A DNA stretch of 64,000 nucleotides from Vicinamibacteria bacterium (GCA_035570235.1 DATMML010000137.1:1-64000); one strand, 5' to 3'; shown: positions 33,960 to 43,430, numbered from the stretch's first letter. Notes: generated by a model not told the origin, from the sequence alone. Numbers and translations: made by a program.

Positions 33960-33965
33960 TACACT
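33960..33965 (+). promoter_or_regulatory. Possible -10 box directly before the AcpS-like start
   Basis: TACACT with 6 nt to the ATG at 33972, no Shine-Dalgarno. Fits a leaderless transcript. Confidence 0.37.
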
Positions 33966-33971
33966 CACTCC

Positions 33972-34343
33972 ATGCCCCCGGATGAGGGTGTGGTGGCCAG
34001 CGCGCTGGAGCTGATCGAGATCGACGAGGTGGCGCGCCTGCTCGCGGCGGGGGCAGAGGGCCTCTTCACAGAGGCGGAGCGGGCCTACGCGGGGTCCAAG
34101 CCCGACCCCGCGCGGCGACTGGCCGCGCGGCTGGCCGCCAAACGGGCGGCCGCCCGCCTCCTCGGAGTCTCTGTGCGCGAGGTTGAGGTGTTGCGGGACC
34201 ACGGTCGCCCACCCCGACTGCGGCTTTCGGCCCTCGCGCAAGAGCGCCTTCGGGAACTGGGGGCGGTGCGCGCGCTCGTGAGCCTCACCCATGAGCGGCG
34301 GCACGCCGCGGCCGCCGTCGTGCTGCTGGGGGAGGAGGGTTGA
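33972..34343 (+). CDS. Holo-ACP synthase-like protein with altered metal-site residues
   Basis: A 123-residue protein that aligns over its length with AcpS, which loads 4'-phosphopantetheine on acyl carrier protein. The blocks are ALELIEIDEV (usual GxDIVEI), FTEAERAYA, RRLAARLAAKRAAARLLG (usual RFAAKEAxxKAxG), GRPPRLRL and SLTHERRHAAAAVV. The magnesium Asp of the first block is Glu, and the conserved Glu after AAK is Arg. Both changes affect metal binding, so it may be inactive or have a changed function. It overlaps the next gene by 4 nt (TTGA). Another AcpS or Sfp-type enzyme should exist elsewhere if this one is inactive. Confidence 0.72.
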   Translation: MPPDEGVVASALELIEIDEVARLLAAGAEGLFTEAERAYAGSKPDPARRLAARLAAKRAAARLLGVSVREVEVLRDHGRPPRLRLSALAQERLRELGAVRALVSLTHERRHAAAAVVLLGEEG

Positions 34344-35341
34344 GCTGGCTCCGGCGGGGCCTGCAGCTGGGGGTCCTCGGCCTTGTCGGGGCGGGCGCGC
34401 TCGTCGCCTACCTCGGTTACTCCCCCCCGGGAGACCGGGCGCCCCACCCCTTCAACCACGACCGCAACGCGGTGTGGTTGGAGCACCGCTGGCTGGAGAA
34501 GGTTCAGGGCGCGGACGAGATGGAGGGCCTCTTCCGGGGACTGGCCGAGCGCGGCGTCATCTATGTCTATCCGCACCTCATCCCCTTCAACCCCGCGGGG
34601 CGGTTGCCCATCCACAGCCGGGAGCAGATGCGGGCCTTCCTCGCCACCGCCCGGCGCGTGGCCCCCGACATGAAGGTCCTGCCCTGGGTGGGCGGCCTGC
34701 GCGTCGGCTACCGGCGCACCCGGCCGGGCACCCTGGACCTCGCCGACCTTGGCCAGCGCCAGCGCATGGTGGCCGAGTGCCGGGGCCTGGTCGACGAGGG
34801 CTTCGACGGCATACACCTGAACGTGGAGCCGGTGGACGACGGCAACGTGGAGTTCCTGGCCCTGCTCCTGGCTCTGCGCACGGCGGTGGGACCCGGCCAC
34901 GTGCTCTCCCTTTCCGCCACCCGCCCCGCCCCCCTCTCCATCCCCCTGGCCCCGCATTTCTTCTGGAGCCCCGAGTACTACGCGCGGGTGGCAGGCCTGG
35001 CCGATCAGCTCGTGATCATGGCCTACGACACCGCGTTGCCCACCTCCGCCCTCTACCAGCGTTACGTCTCCTACGCCGCTTCCTCCGTCACCACCGCTCT
35101 GGGGGCCTCCCGCTCCCGGGCCCGTGTGCTCATGGGCATCCCTACGTACCGGGAGACGGGCTTCATGCACCGCGCCGGGGTGGAGACTCCCGAGAACGCC
35201 CTTCTGGGCGTGGTAGCCGGGCTGCGCGGCGTGGGCGGGGGCGGCACCTTCGAGGGCGTCGCTCTCTACGCGGAGTGGACGACCGACGAGAAGGACTGGG
35301 CGGTCTACGAGCGCGTCTGGCGGGGTCGGCCCGGGGGTTAG
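34340..35341 (+). CDS. GH18-like glycoside hydrolase, membrane-anchored
   Basis: A 333-residue protein with a TTG start preceded by GGAGGAGGG. Residues 8-27 are a hydrophobic anchor or uncleaved signal. The rest is a TIM barrel of the chitinase/GH18 type: GVIYVYPHLIPF, KVLPWVGGLR, then EGFDGIHLNVEPVDDGN near 153-169 where GH18 has DGxDxDxE; the final Glu (proton donor) is kept but the middle Asp residues are not. A later block QLVIMAYDTALPTS matches the MAYD strand. Could hydrolyse peptidoglycan-like or other GlcNAc polymers, or only bind them. Coupled to the AcpS-like gene by overlap. Confidence 0.72.
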   Translation: MSWLRRGLQLGVLGLVGAGALVAYLGYSPPGDRAPHPFNHDRNAVWLEHRWLEKVQGADEMEGLFRGLAERGVIYVYPHLIPFNPAGRLPIHSREQMRAFLATARRVAPDMKVLPWVGGLRVGYRRTRPGTLDLADLGQRQRMVAECRGLVDEGFDGIHLNVEPVDDGNVEFLALLLALRTAVGPGHVLSLSATRPAPLSIPLAPHFFWSPEYYARVAGLADQLVIMAYDTALPTSALYQRYVSYAASSVTTALGASRSRARVLMGIPTYRETGFMHRAGVETPENALLGVVAGLRGVGGGGTFEGVALYAEWTTDEKDWAVYERVWRGRPGG

Positions 35342-35457
35342 GGCTCGGCAACGGCTGGCCACCGAGCAGCGAGCGGCCCGAGGGTTAGGCGGTTCGGCTG
35401 GGCTGTGTGACACTAGGGCGTTGCCCGGAAACCAGCTGGGTCTTCGGGAGGTTCTAG

Positions 35458-36468
35458 ATGCGCTGTAAGTCCTTTGTGATGAGCTTCTTCTGGCTCGCCG
35501 CCGCCACCCTTCTGGCCCAGTCCCCGCACCCCGCACCCCGCAACTTGAAGATTGCCATGATCGCCAAGAGCTCGGCGAACTTCGTGTTCCTGTCCGCTCA
35601 ACGCGGAGCCGAGGATGCCGCGCGCGCCCTCTCGCAGAAGCACGGCGTGTCCATCGAGGTGAGCTGGCTCACGCCCGCGCGCGAGGATGCCGCGGTGCAG
35701 GCGGAGCGGATCACCCAGGCCGTGCGCGACGGCGCCAAAGCGGTGCTCATCTCCTGCTCCGACGCTGCCCAGCTGACCGGCCCCATCGACGCGGCCGTGG
35801 ACGCGGGGGTGGCGGTCATGACGTTCGACAGCGATGCCCCGGGCTCGAAGCGCTTTGCCTTCTACGGCGCCGATGACGGCGATCTGGGCGACAAGGTCAT
35901 GACCGACCTGGCGGAGCTGCTGGGTGGCCAGGGCCAGGTGGCCATCCTGGCCGGTAGCCCGAACGCGCCGAACCTCCGGGCCCGCGCGGAGGGCGTGCGC
36001 AAGGCCGCGTTGCGCTACAAGAAGATCGAGGTCGTCGACTCCGTGAACCACATCGAGACACCCCAGGACGCCGCCCTGGCCGTTCTTCGCGTGGACGCGG
36101 CGCGGCCGAAGCTTGCCGGCTGGGCCATGGTGGGCGGCTGGCCGTTGTTTCGCTCCAGCCAGTCGGCAAACCTGGTGGCCGAGCTGCAAGAGCGCAAGCT
36201 CAAGGTGATTGCCGTGGACGCCCTCCCGGATCAGCTCAACTACGTGGAGCGTGGCCTCGTGAGTGTTCTCTGGGCCCAGCCCACCTACGACTGGGGCAAG
36301 GTGGGCGTGGAGACCATCGTCGACAAAGTGCTTCTGGGCAAGAGCGTTCCCTCCAAGCTCCCGATGCAGCTCGTGCGTGTCTCCCGCCAAAATCTGGCCT
36401 CCTGGACGCAAATGCTGAGACGATGGGGGTTCACGGGTCTGCCCGACGAGACGCTCAAGTCCCCTTAG
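35458..36468 (+). CDS. Periplasmic substrate-binding protein, ribose-binding (PF13407) type
   Basis: A 336-residue secreted protein with ribosome binding site GGGAGG. Residues 1-20 form a signal peptide (SFFWLAAATLLAQ). The mature part has the type I periplasmic-binding fold: KIAMIAKSSANFVFLSAQRG, ISCSDAAQLTGPIDAAVDAG, VAVMTFDSDAPGSKRFAFYG, GQVAILAGSPNAPNLRAR, KVIAVDALPDQLNYV. The usual job is capture of a sugar for an ABC importer or chemoreceptor. No permease or ATPase gene is nearby, so the partner is elsewhere or it works as a sensor subunit. Confidence 0.85.
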   Translation: MRCKSFVMSFFWLAAATLLAQSPHPAPRNLKIAMIAKSSANFVFLSAQRGAEDAARALSQKHGVSIEVSWLTPAREDAAVQAERITQAVRDGAKAVLISCSDAAQLTGPIDAAVDAGVAVMTFDSDAPGSKRFAFYGADDGDLGDKVMTDLAELLGGQGQVAILAGSPNAPNLRARAEGVRKAALRYKKIEVVDSVNHIETPQDAALAVLRVDAARPKLAGWAMVGGWPLFRSSQSANLVAELQERKLKVIAVDALPDQLNYVERGLVSVLWAQPTYDWGKVGVETIVDKVLLGKSVPSKLPMQLVRVSRQNLASWTQMLRRWGFTGLPDETLKSP

Positions 36469-36606
36469 CCGGGAGTCCACGCGGGCTCATGCTCGGCCCC
36501 GAGCCAGATCGCGGGGGCAGGGCAGGACTCTCGAAGCCGTTGCTCCTTCCCTGGGCCCCGGGTTCTTGTGTAGACTCAAGCCCGGCGGGACGCCGCCCCC
36601 GCGAGA

Positions 36607-37392
36607 GTGACCAACGGCATGTCTCCAGCCGTCCACGACCATCGCGCTCGAAGCAGGGTCCCGACCCTTCTCGTTTTCACCCTGGGAGCGGAGTCCGAGG
36701 CTCGGCGTCACCCACTCCTGCCCGAGAGCCTTCGTGATTCCGAGATCCAGCTGCGCCGCGCCTGCCTGGCAAGCGTTCTCGGGGCGGGACGCACGGTTGG
36801 GTGCCGGCTGGAGGTGTCCTCCCCCCGCCCCCTGTCGGTGGACGGAGCCTCCTGGTGGGAGCAGCGCGGCGCCAGTTTCGGTGAGCGTTTCCACAACGCA
36901 CTGGTCGGGGCCTGGTCCCGGACCCCGGGACCCGTCATCGCCGTGGGCACCGACGCCCCCGGCTTGGGCCCGCGTCATCTCCAGCGAGCCCTGGAGCTGC
37001 TGGCCCAAGACGAGAACCGGGTGGTCCTCGGGCCCGCTGGGGATGGGGGCGTCTATCTGGTCGCCGCGGCCCGGCCCATCGAGGACCTACAATCCGTCAG
37101 CTGGTGCGGCCGGGGAACGCGGCAGAGCCTCCGGCGCGCTCTGCGCCGCGCGAAAAGGCCGGTAGCACTATTAGCCCCCCTCGAGGACCTCGACCGCCCC
37201 TGCGATCTCGACCGCTGGATCGCCACTTCTCCCCGGGGCCCCCTGCTCGCTTGGGCGCGGCGGCTCGGACGTCTTCTTGCGGCGCGACGGCTCTGCGGCT
37301 TGAACCCGCCCCGCCCCTACGTCCCAACGCTTTGGGCCGCTGCCTCCCTCGGCCGGGCCCCGCCCTCCCCGCTCCCCCCGCCTTTCTCCTGA
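36607..37392 (+). CDS. DUF2064 / TIGR04282-type nucleotidyl- or glycosyltransferase-like protein
   Basis: A 261-residue protein with a GT-A-like fold. Recognizable family blocks are RGASFGERFHNAL, VIAVGTDAPGLGPRHLQRAL (metal-binding Asp), NRVVLGPAGDGGVYLVAA and the closing LEDLDRPCDLDRW. The usual N-terminal PxPGxxKTRL nucleotide-binding motif is not present; the sequence there reads LGAESEARRHPLL, so activity is doubtful. Relatives appear in arsenosugar or glycolipid gene sets, but no such partners are here. Start GTG at 36607 or ATG at 36619 are both possible. The C-terminal 30 residues are Pro/Ala-rich and may be unstructured. Confidence 0.68.
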   Translation: MTNGMSPAVHDHRARSRVPTLLVFTLGAESEARRHPLLPESLRDSEIQLRRACLASVLGAGRTVGCRLEVSSPRPLSVDGASWWEQRGASFGERFHNALVGAWSRTPGPVIAVGTDAPGLGPRHLQRALELLAQDENRVVLGPAGDGGVYLVAAARPIEDLQSVSWCGRGTRQSLRRALRRAKRPVALLAPLEDLDRPCDLDRWIATSPRGPLLAWARRLGRLLAARRLCGLNPPRPYVPTLWAAASLGRAPPSPLPPPFS

Positions 37393-37399
37393 CCTTCAG

Positions 37400-37416
37400 C
37401 CGGGGCTCCGCCCCGG
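37400..37416 (+). terminator. Short GC hairpin after the DUF2064 gene
   Basis: CCGGGGC, loop TCC, GCCCCGG, 8 nt past the stop at 37392. No T-tract; it also lies in the leader of the next receptor gene, so a regulatory role is possible. Confidence 0.3.
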
Positions 37417-37458
37417 GGCGGCGGTCGGGTGTCTCCTTGGCCGAAAGGACAGACTGTC

Positions 37459-40407
37459 ATGGTTCCCCCTCGCGCGCTTCTGGTGTCGCTCTTTGTGCTC
37501 CTCGGGCCGGGGCGCCTCTGCGCCCAAGCCGGCCTGGAGGTCACGGTGTACCAGCGGGGGACGCAGGCGCCCATTCCGGGAGTGGAGGTCCTCGTCCTCA
37601 ATCCGCAGACGAACTTTCGATCCCTCGAGGTGACCAACGACCAAGGCAAGGCGCATTTCGCGGCCCTCTCCACGGCGGGGACCTACGACGTAGGGGTGGC
37701 GGAGGGCCAAGCTTTCTACGCCGTGACCGCGCGGGGGCTGACTCTGCGTTCGAACTTCGACCGGAGCGTGACCTTGACCCTGATCCCCCGCGCCCAGGCC
37801 AAGGAGGCGGTCACCGTCACTGCGGAGACCAGCATCGCCCAGGTGAATGCGACGAGCGCCGAGGTCTCGTCCACTCTTGCCGCGGACGAGCTCGCCCTCC
37901 TGCCCGTAGAAGGGCGTGACATCACCCGCTCCCTCTACCGGCTACCCAACGTCACCCCCGCCACCGGCTTCTACCCGGAAGCGCCGAACGTCAGCATAAA
38001 CGGGGCCAACTCGCTCTACTCGAACTACATGATCGATGGCCTGGACAACAACGAGAACTTCCTGGGCGGTCAGAAATTCGCCCTGCCCTTGGGATTCACC
38101 CAGGAGATCACGGTCCTCACCAGCAACTACGGGGCGGAGTTCGGCCGCACCGGCAACGGCATCTTCAACATCACCAGCCGCTCGGGGGGGAACGCGCTCA
38201 CGGGCGAGGTCTTCTACCTGATGCGCCCCGGCCCCGCCCTGGACGCCCACAGCCCCTTCCCCCAGCACGACCTCTCCGGGAACCCGGTCAAGGATGGCTT
38301 CCAGCGCAATCAGGGAGGCTTCGGTCTGGGCGGCCCCCTGGTGCGGGACCGGACATTCTTCTACCTGGATGCCGAGTACACCCGCGACGTGAAGGACAAC
38401 CTGCTGCGCTCGCCGGAACTGGGGGTGGACCAGACCGTGACCGGCCACAATGGCTTCCTCTACCTCTCCGGCAAGCTCGACCACCGCCTGAGCCAGGACT
38501 GGACGGCGTCGCTGCGCGTGAACGAGGGCCGGGTGACGATCGAGAGCCCCGGGGGGGGCTTGGACGGGGGCGTGACCTTCCCCTCCGCCGGCAGCTCGCA
38601 GGACCGCGACTCGACGCTGGTGGCCGCCCGGGCCTTCCACGTCGGCCGCGAGCTCGTCTTTGAGAGCGCTTTGCAATACAGCCGCTTCCGCTGGAACTAC
38701 GGCCGCGCCCCCGACCGCCCGCAGACCGTGGTCCTGGGTGCGCAGGGCCAGACCATCGCCGTCCTCGGCAACCCCGGGTTCGTGTTCGACGACGTCGAGA
38801 ACACCCTCCAGATCCAGGAGAAGGTCACCCGGCACGCGGGCCGCCACACGCTCCGGCTGGGCACGGACCTTCTGGGCGCCCAATTCGCCTTGACCGGTGG
38901 CGGCAATGTGCACGGCAACTACCTGGTCCAGCTCACGCAGGCCCAGCAGGACGCGCTCCGCGCTCGGGGGTTGGGAGCGGGCTTGCGACCGGAGGACATT
39001 CCTGCCGATGCGCAGGTCCTCGACTACAGCGTCGAGCTCCGGCCGACCGACTTCGGGCGCCGGCAGAACCTGGTGGCCCTCTACGCCGAAGACCTCTTCG
39101 CGGTCACGAGCCGGCTCAACCTGACCCTCGGCCTCCGCTACGACTACGACAGCCTCTCCAAGGGAGGGGGGAAGGCGGGCGATACGGACAACCTGGCTCC
39201 CCGGCTCGGCGTCAACTACCAGCTGAGCGACGGGAGCACGCTGCGCGGCGGCTACGGAGTCTTCTACGACAAGATCGTCTACTCGATCGTGAGCGACGCC
39301 CTGCAACAGAACTCCACCGCCCCCGGATTCCGGGGCCAGCTTCAAGGCCTCATCGCGCTCGGCCTGCTCCCCCCGGACACGGACCTCGACCGGATCACCT
39401 TCGACGGGAACCTCAGCGCGGACTACGAGAACGTCCCCTATCTGGGCGGCCCCACCCCCGCCCAAGCTCAAGCCCAGCGGGGGCTCGTGGTCAGCAACGA
39501 GCGCCGCATCCTGAACCCGCTCGGCTATCCAAATCCCCGCGCGCAGCAGTTCGCCCTCGGCTACCAGCGCCAGATGGGGGAGCGCCATCTCTTCTATGTG
39601 GACCTTATTCACGCCCGCGGGGAGGGGCTGCCCCGCCTGCGCGACTTGAACGCCCCCGCCCCCTATCCGATCGATCCCGCTAACGTAGTGGTGCGCACGG
39701 AAGCCCAGGCCAACGCCACGCGGCCGGTGGGGGTAGCCCCCGGGGGCGCCCGCAGCATCATCGTGACCGAGACCGCAGGCAAGTCGCGCTACTACGCCGC
39801 CAGCGTCAATCTTGTGAAAGCTCGCGGGCGCGACCCATTCGCCTACCGCCTCTCCTACACCCTCTCCTCCCTCAAGAACGACACCGAGGACATCAACTTC
39901 CGCGCCCAGGACGCCAATGACTTCGCGCTCGAGTACGGCCCCTCCATCAACGACCGGCGGCATGTCGTGAGCGCGATCCTGTGGGCCTACCCGGTGGGGG
40001 GGGTGGGGCTGAGCCTGGCCGGGCTCCTCCAGAGCGGGCAGCCCATCAACCGCATACCCGACGCCCGGCTCTACGGCACCACGGACCTGAACGGAGACGG
40101 CCGCTCCTTCGCCGACGCCTACGACGGCAACAGCGACCGCTGGCCGGGCGCGCCCCGCAACGGCGACCGCCTGCCCTGGGCCTACACCTTCGACCTCGGC
40201 GTCCAGGGCACGATCAAGGTGGGGCAGAGACGCCTCGAGCTCAGGGCCGACGTGTTCAACCTCTTCAACCACATCAACCTGTCCGGCTTCAGCAACAACG
40301 CCACCCAGAGCAACCAGATCCAGGTGGGCCCGCCGGGGGCAATGATCGTGGAGAAGAACTCAGCCCCCCCCCGTCAGTTCCAGTTTGGCCTGCGCTATGC
40401 CTTCTGA
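37459..40407 (+). CDS. TonB-dependent receptor, Oar-like
   Basis: A 982-residue outer-membrane receptor. The ATG at 37459 starts the signal peptide VPPRALLVSLFVLLGPGRL; an upstream in-frame TTG/GTG extension is less likely. The N-terminal beta-sandwich (about 25-115, VTVYQRGTQAPIPGVEVLVL) is more diverged than in the other three receptors. The plug contains SNYGAEFGRTGNGIFNITSR near 224-243. The barrel ends in FQFGLRYAF. Its last 11 nt overlap the start of a radical SAM gene, a close link not seen with the other receptors, suggesting that the imported or receptor-linked compound and the enzyme product are related (inference). Confidence 0.9.
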   Translation: MVPPRALLVSLFVLLGPGRLCAQAGLEVTVYQRGTQAPIPGVEVLVLNPQTNFRSLEVTNDQGKAHFAALSTAGTYDVGVAEGQAFYAVTARGLTLRSNFDRSVTLTLIPRAQAKEAVTVTAETSIAQVNATSAEVSSTLAADELALLPVEGRDITRSLYRLPNVTPATGFYPEAPNVSINGANSLYSNYMIDGLDNNENFLGGQKFALPLGFTQEITVLTSNYGAEFGRTGNGIFNITSRSGGNALTGEVFYLMRPGPALDAHSPFPQHDLSGNPVKDGFQRNQGGFGLGGPLVRDRTFFYLDAEYTRDVKDNLLRSPELGVDQTVTGHNGFLYLSGKLDHRLSQDWTASLRVNEGRVTIESPGGGLDGGVTFPSAGSSQDRDSTLVAARAFHVGRELVFESALQYSRFRWNYGRAPDRPQTVVLGAQGQTIAVLGNPGFVFDDVENTLQIQEKVTRHAGRHTLRLGTDLLGAQFALTGGGNVHGNYLVQLTQAQQDALRARGLGAGLRPEDIPADAQVLDYSVELRPTDFGRRQNLVALYAEDLFAVTSRLNLTLGLRYDYDSLSKGGGKAGDTDNLAPRLGVNYQLSDGSTLRGGYGVFYDKIVYSIVSDALQQNSTAPGFRGQLQGLIALGLLPPDTDLDRITFDGNLSADYENVPYLGGPTPAQAQAQRGLVVSNERRILNPLGYPNPRAQQFALGYQRQMGERHLFYVDLIHARGEGLPRLRDLNAPAPYPIDPANVVVRTEAQANATRPVGVAPGGARSIIVTETAGKSRYYAASVNLVKARGRDPFAYRLSYTLSSLKNDTEDINFRAQDANDFALEYGPSINDRRHVVSAILWAYPVGGVGLSLAGLLQSGQPINRIPDARLYGTTDLNGDGRSFADAYDGNSDRWPGAPRNGDRLPWAYTFDLGVQGTIKVGQRRLELRADVFNLFNHINLSGFSNNATQSNQIQVGPPGAMIVEKNSAPPRQFQFGLRYAF

Positions 40408-41395
40408 GGTCCTCCCCCTCCAGAGCCCGTTCGAGACCTACCAGTCTATCTATTGGGTCTTCACCCAACTCTGCAACGACAACTGCGCGCACTGCTACAA
40501 CGACTCCTCGCCGCGGGGGCAAACGATCCCCCTCGAGGACGGTCTGGCCATCGTCGACAACCTGCCCGGCCGCTTGGGCCGGCTGATCCTCTCCGGGGGC
40601 GAGCCCTTGACGGAGGAGAAGAAACTCCACGCGCTCCTGGAGGCGGTGGCTAGAAAGTACGGCGGACAGACCCAGGTCATGCTCCAGACCAACGGCGACC
40701 TCCTGACGGGAGAGAAACTGGACGCCCTCCTGGCCCGGGGGGTGACCCGCATCGACGTGGCCAGCATCGACCGCTTCCACAAGCACGCGGGGGCACGCAG
40801 GGCGGAGCTGGAGGCGCTCTTCCAGAGCCGGGGTATGAGCGGCGACGACCCCCGGCCTTTGATCAGCAAGCGGACTTACCTCAAGCACGAAGGCTCGAGC
40901 TATGGTTTCTGGGGAGCCACGGAAGACCTGTGGCTCGGCGGGAACTGGGCCCGCGGCGAAGCCCTTCGCCAGGATGTCTGGCTCCAGGACGGAACTCATA
41001 ACTTCTGCGCCATCCTCTCTGGGGCCCGGGGCTTTCTGGGGGGCACCGAATTGCCCCAGGAGCTCTCCATCCAGCTCTTCAAGATAAGCCCCTGCTGCCC
41101 GGGCACTCTCTATCCCTTGGGGGACGCCCGCCAGGAGCGGGTGTCCGCGGTGCTGGACCGCATCGCGGCCTCCCCGATCTGGAAGAAGCTGAACGAGGGC
41201 GACGCTTACGGCGTGGGGGAGTCGCTGGGGGTGAGCGGGGAGTATGGTCGCAAACGGGCCCTCGCCCTAAAGAACGTCTGCCTCTGGTGCGACGAGTTCA
41301 TGGCCCGCTTCCTGGAGCCGGGGACCCTTCGGCCCCGGAACCCGCCCGGCCCGGAGCCCCGACCCCGAGTCGTTCTGCCCGTCCGCCCAGCCTGA
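40397..41395 (+). CDS. Radical SAM protein overlapping a TonB-receptor gene
   Basis: A 332-residue enzyme. The CxxxCxxC cluster motif lies at the N-terminus ([17 protein letters not shown], near 26-42), followed by ILSGGEPL (near 67) for SAM binding and [12 protein letters not shown]. Extra cysteines toward the C-terminus ([23 protein letters not shown]) may hold a second Fe-S cluster, as in SPASM-type peptide-modifying enzymes, but spacing does not let me assign it firmly. ATG at 40397 sits inside the receptor's last codons, so translation is coupled. No small precursor gene is visible beside it. Reaction unknown; a standard anaerobic sulfatase maturase is unlikely because the hydrolases here lack its target Cys/Ser. 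Confidence 0.83.
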   Translation: MPSEVLPLQSPFETYQSIYWVFTQLCNDNCAHCYNDSSPRGQTIPLEDGLAIVDNLPGRLGRLILSGGEPLTEEKKLHALLEAVARKYGGQTQVMLQTNGDLLTGEKLDALLARGVTRIDVASIDRFHKHAGARRAELEALFQSRGMSGDDPRPLISKRTYLKHEGSSYGFWGATEDLWLGGNWARGEALRQDVWLQDGTHNFCAILSGARGFLGGTELPQELSIQLFKISPCCPGTLYPLGDARQERVSAVLDRIAASPIWKKLNEGDAYGVGESLGVSGEYGRKRALALKNVCLWCDEFMARFLEPGTLRPRNPPGPEPRPRVVLPVRPA

Positions 41396-41488
41396 CCGCC
41401 CTGCCGTCATTTGCCGGCCACGCCTGCTCGAGCGCCGCAACTCACGAGTTTGGTTGGAGAGGGACCCGCACCTCTCGCTCAGACCACC

Positions 41489-42169
41489 TCAGGCCGCGGC
41501 CGGCCGGTCCTCCACGATCTGGCCGTCGCGGATCTGGATGATCCGTGAGGCCACCCGGGCCACCGCCTGGTCGTGGGTGATCATGAGGATGGTCTGGCCG
41601 CCCGCGTGCAGCTCGCTGAAAAGGCCCACGATCCCCTGGCCTGAGCCGGAGTCCAGGTTCCCGGTCGGCTCGTCGGCCAGGACCATGGCGGGCCGGTTGA
41701 CGAGGGCGCGGGCGATGGCCACCCGCTGCATCTGGCCGCCGCTGAGCTCGGTGGGCTTGTGGTCCATGCGGTCCTGAAGCTCCACCCGCCGCAGCATCTC
41801 CTCCGCCCTCTCCCGACGCTCCTTGGCCGACACCCCCGCGAAGAGTAGCGGCAGCTCCACGTTCTCGAGTGCGCTCGCATAGGGAAGGAGGTTGAAGTTC
41901 TGGAAGACGAAGCCCACGTGCCGGTTCCGGATCTCGGCCAGGCGATTGCGGTCCAGCCCCGCCACCGCTTCCCCGGAGAGCACGTACTCGCCGGAGCTGG
42001 GGGTGTCCAGACAGCCCAGGATGTTCATGAGGGTCGACTTGCCGGAGCCCGAGGGGCCCACCACCGCCACGTACTCGTTGCCCCCGATGTCAAGGTCGAT
42101 GCCGCGCAGCGCCTCCACCTCCACCCGGCCCATGCTGTAGACCTTGCGGATCCCTTTCATCTGGATCAT
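41489..42169 (-). CDS. ABC transporter ATP-binding protein (MacB/LolD type)
   Basis: A 226-residue ATPase with Walker [10 protein letters not shown] (near 39), Q-loop [10 protein letters not shown], signature [15 protein letters not shown] (near 143), Walker [14 protein letters not shown] and switch MITHD. It ends the minus-strand operon of adaptor, two permeases and ATPase, starting 1 nt after the second permease stop. It would power mechanotransmission-type export or lipoprotein handling across the envelope together with those genes. Confidence 0.93.
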   Translation of the reverse strand: MIQMKGIRKVYSMGRVEVEALRGIDLDIGGNEYVAVVGPSGSGKSTLMNILGCLDTPSSGEYVLSGEAVAGLDRNRLAEIRNRHVGFVFQNFNLLPYASALENVELPLLFAGVSAKERRERAEEMLRRVELQDRMDHKPTELSGGQMQRVAIARALVNRPAMVLADEPTGNLDSGSGQGIVGLFSELHAGGQTILMITHDQAVARVASRIIQIRDGQIVEDRPAAA

Positions 42170-42170
42170 G

Positions 42171-43427
42171 TCACTCGTACCTCAGGGAGACAGCGGGGTT
42201 GACGGCGGCGGCGCGGCGGGCCGGGAAGTAGCCGGCCAGCATTCCGATCGTGCCCAGGATGGTGGAGGTGGCGACAGCGATGGCGGGCGAGAAAGTGGGC
42301 CGCCCAAGGAACTCGAAGGCCTCGCCCTTCAAGGGGATGGCGGCGATGCCGGCCATGAGGCCGAGGCTGACCAGGGTGCCCATGAACCCTCCGAGCACGG
42401 TCATGAGCAGGGCCTCCAGGACGAAGGGGGCCATGACCTGGCGGGACTTGGCCCCGAGCGCCATCTTCACCCCGATCTCGCGCGTCCGCTCCTTGACCAC
42501 CGCGTACATGATGTTGGCCACCCCCATCCCCCCCACGCCGAGGGTCAGGGCCCCGATCACGCCCAGGAACATCTGGATCCCGACCGCGATGTTGGTCGTC
42601 AGCCGCTGGTCCTCGCGGGTGTCCCAGATCCCGAGGGAGCGGGTGTCGTCGGGGTCGAATTGGTGCTTCCCGCCCAGGATCCGGTAGATCTCCGCCTTGG
42701 CCTGGTCCCCCAGATCGGGGCGGAGCGGCTTGTAGACCAAGTTTCCGACGGTCGCATCCGAGTAGGTGGCCTTGAAGGTGCTGGCGGGCATGGTGGCCTG
42801 GCCCTTGTCGGGCCCGCTGTACATGCCCATCATGATCTTCTTTTGCATGACGCCCACGACCAGGAAGCTGGACTGATTGATGAGGACGGTCTTGCCCACC
42901 ACGTCCTGGGTGCCGAAGAGGTCCTGGGCCAGCTCGTCCCCCAGGAACACGACCCGGCGCTTCTCGGCCAGATCGGGCTCGTCGATGAACCGCCCCCCCG
43001 CCTGGGGGACCTGATTCCTCATCTCCCCGAAGGAGGGGTCGACGCCCCGGATGCGGGCGTTCACGGTCTTGGTCCCCACGGTCAGGCCCCGCCGCCGGGA
43101 GTACTCGCGGCTCAGGGACTGGAGCTCGGGGATCCGGGCTTTGAGCAGTTCCGCGTCCTCGTCCGTGAAGCTGACCGTCCGCCCGGAAGGAAGGCCGCGG
43201 TAGGCCCGGGTGGTGGCCCCCGGCCACACCACCCCGATGCCCTCGCCCATCCCGAGCTTTCCGCGATGGAAGGCGCGCTTCAGCCCTTCCCCGAAGGAGA
43301 GGAGGAGCACGATGGAGAGCGTGCCCCAGGCGATGGCGAGCACGGTCAAGGTGATGCGCTTCCGGTTGTGGGCGGCGTCGGCCCGGAACAGCTTCCAAAC
43401 CATCAGCACTTCGGCCCGGGAGACCAT
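42171..43427 (-). CDS. MacB-type ABC permease (second copy)
   Basis: A 418-residue inner-membrane protein. An N-terminal transmembrane helix (ITLTVLAIAWGTLSIVLLL, about 25-43) is followed by a large periplasmic MacB_PCD domain (about 50-280) and a C-terminal FtsX core with three helices (GVIGALTLGVGGMGVANIMY, TVLGGFMGTLVSLGLMAG, TILGTIGMLAGYFPARRA). Typical length for non-fused MacB permeases. It starts 3 nt after the first permease stop, and the two permeases are related, so they probably form a heterodimer. Confidence 0.9.
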   Translation of the reverse strand: MVSRAEVLMVWKLFRADAAHNRKRITLTVLAIAWGTLSIVLLLSFGEGLKRAFHRGKLGMGEGIGVVWPGATTRAYRGLPSGRTVSFTDEDAELLKARIPELQSLSREYSRRRGLTVGTKTVNARIRGVDPSFGEMRNQVPQAGGRFIDEPDLAEKRRVVFLGDELAQDLFGTQDVVGKTVLINQSSFLVVGVMQKKIMMGMYSGPDKGQATMPASTFKATYSDATVGNLVYKPLRPDLGDQAKAEIYRILGGKHQFDPDDTRSLGIWDTREDQRLTTNIAVGIQMFLGVIGALTLGVGGMGVANIMYAVVKERTREIGVKMALGAKSRQVMAPFVLEALLMTVLGGFMGTLVSLGLMAGIAAIPLKGEAFEFLGRPTFSPAIAVATSTILGTIGMLAGYFPARRAAAVNPAVSLRYE

Positions 43428-43430
43428 GGA

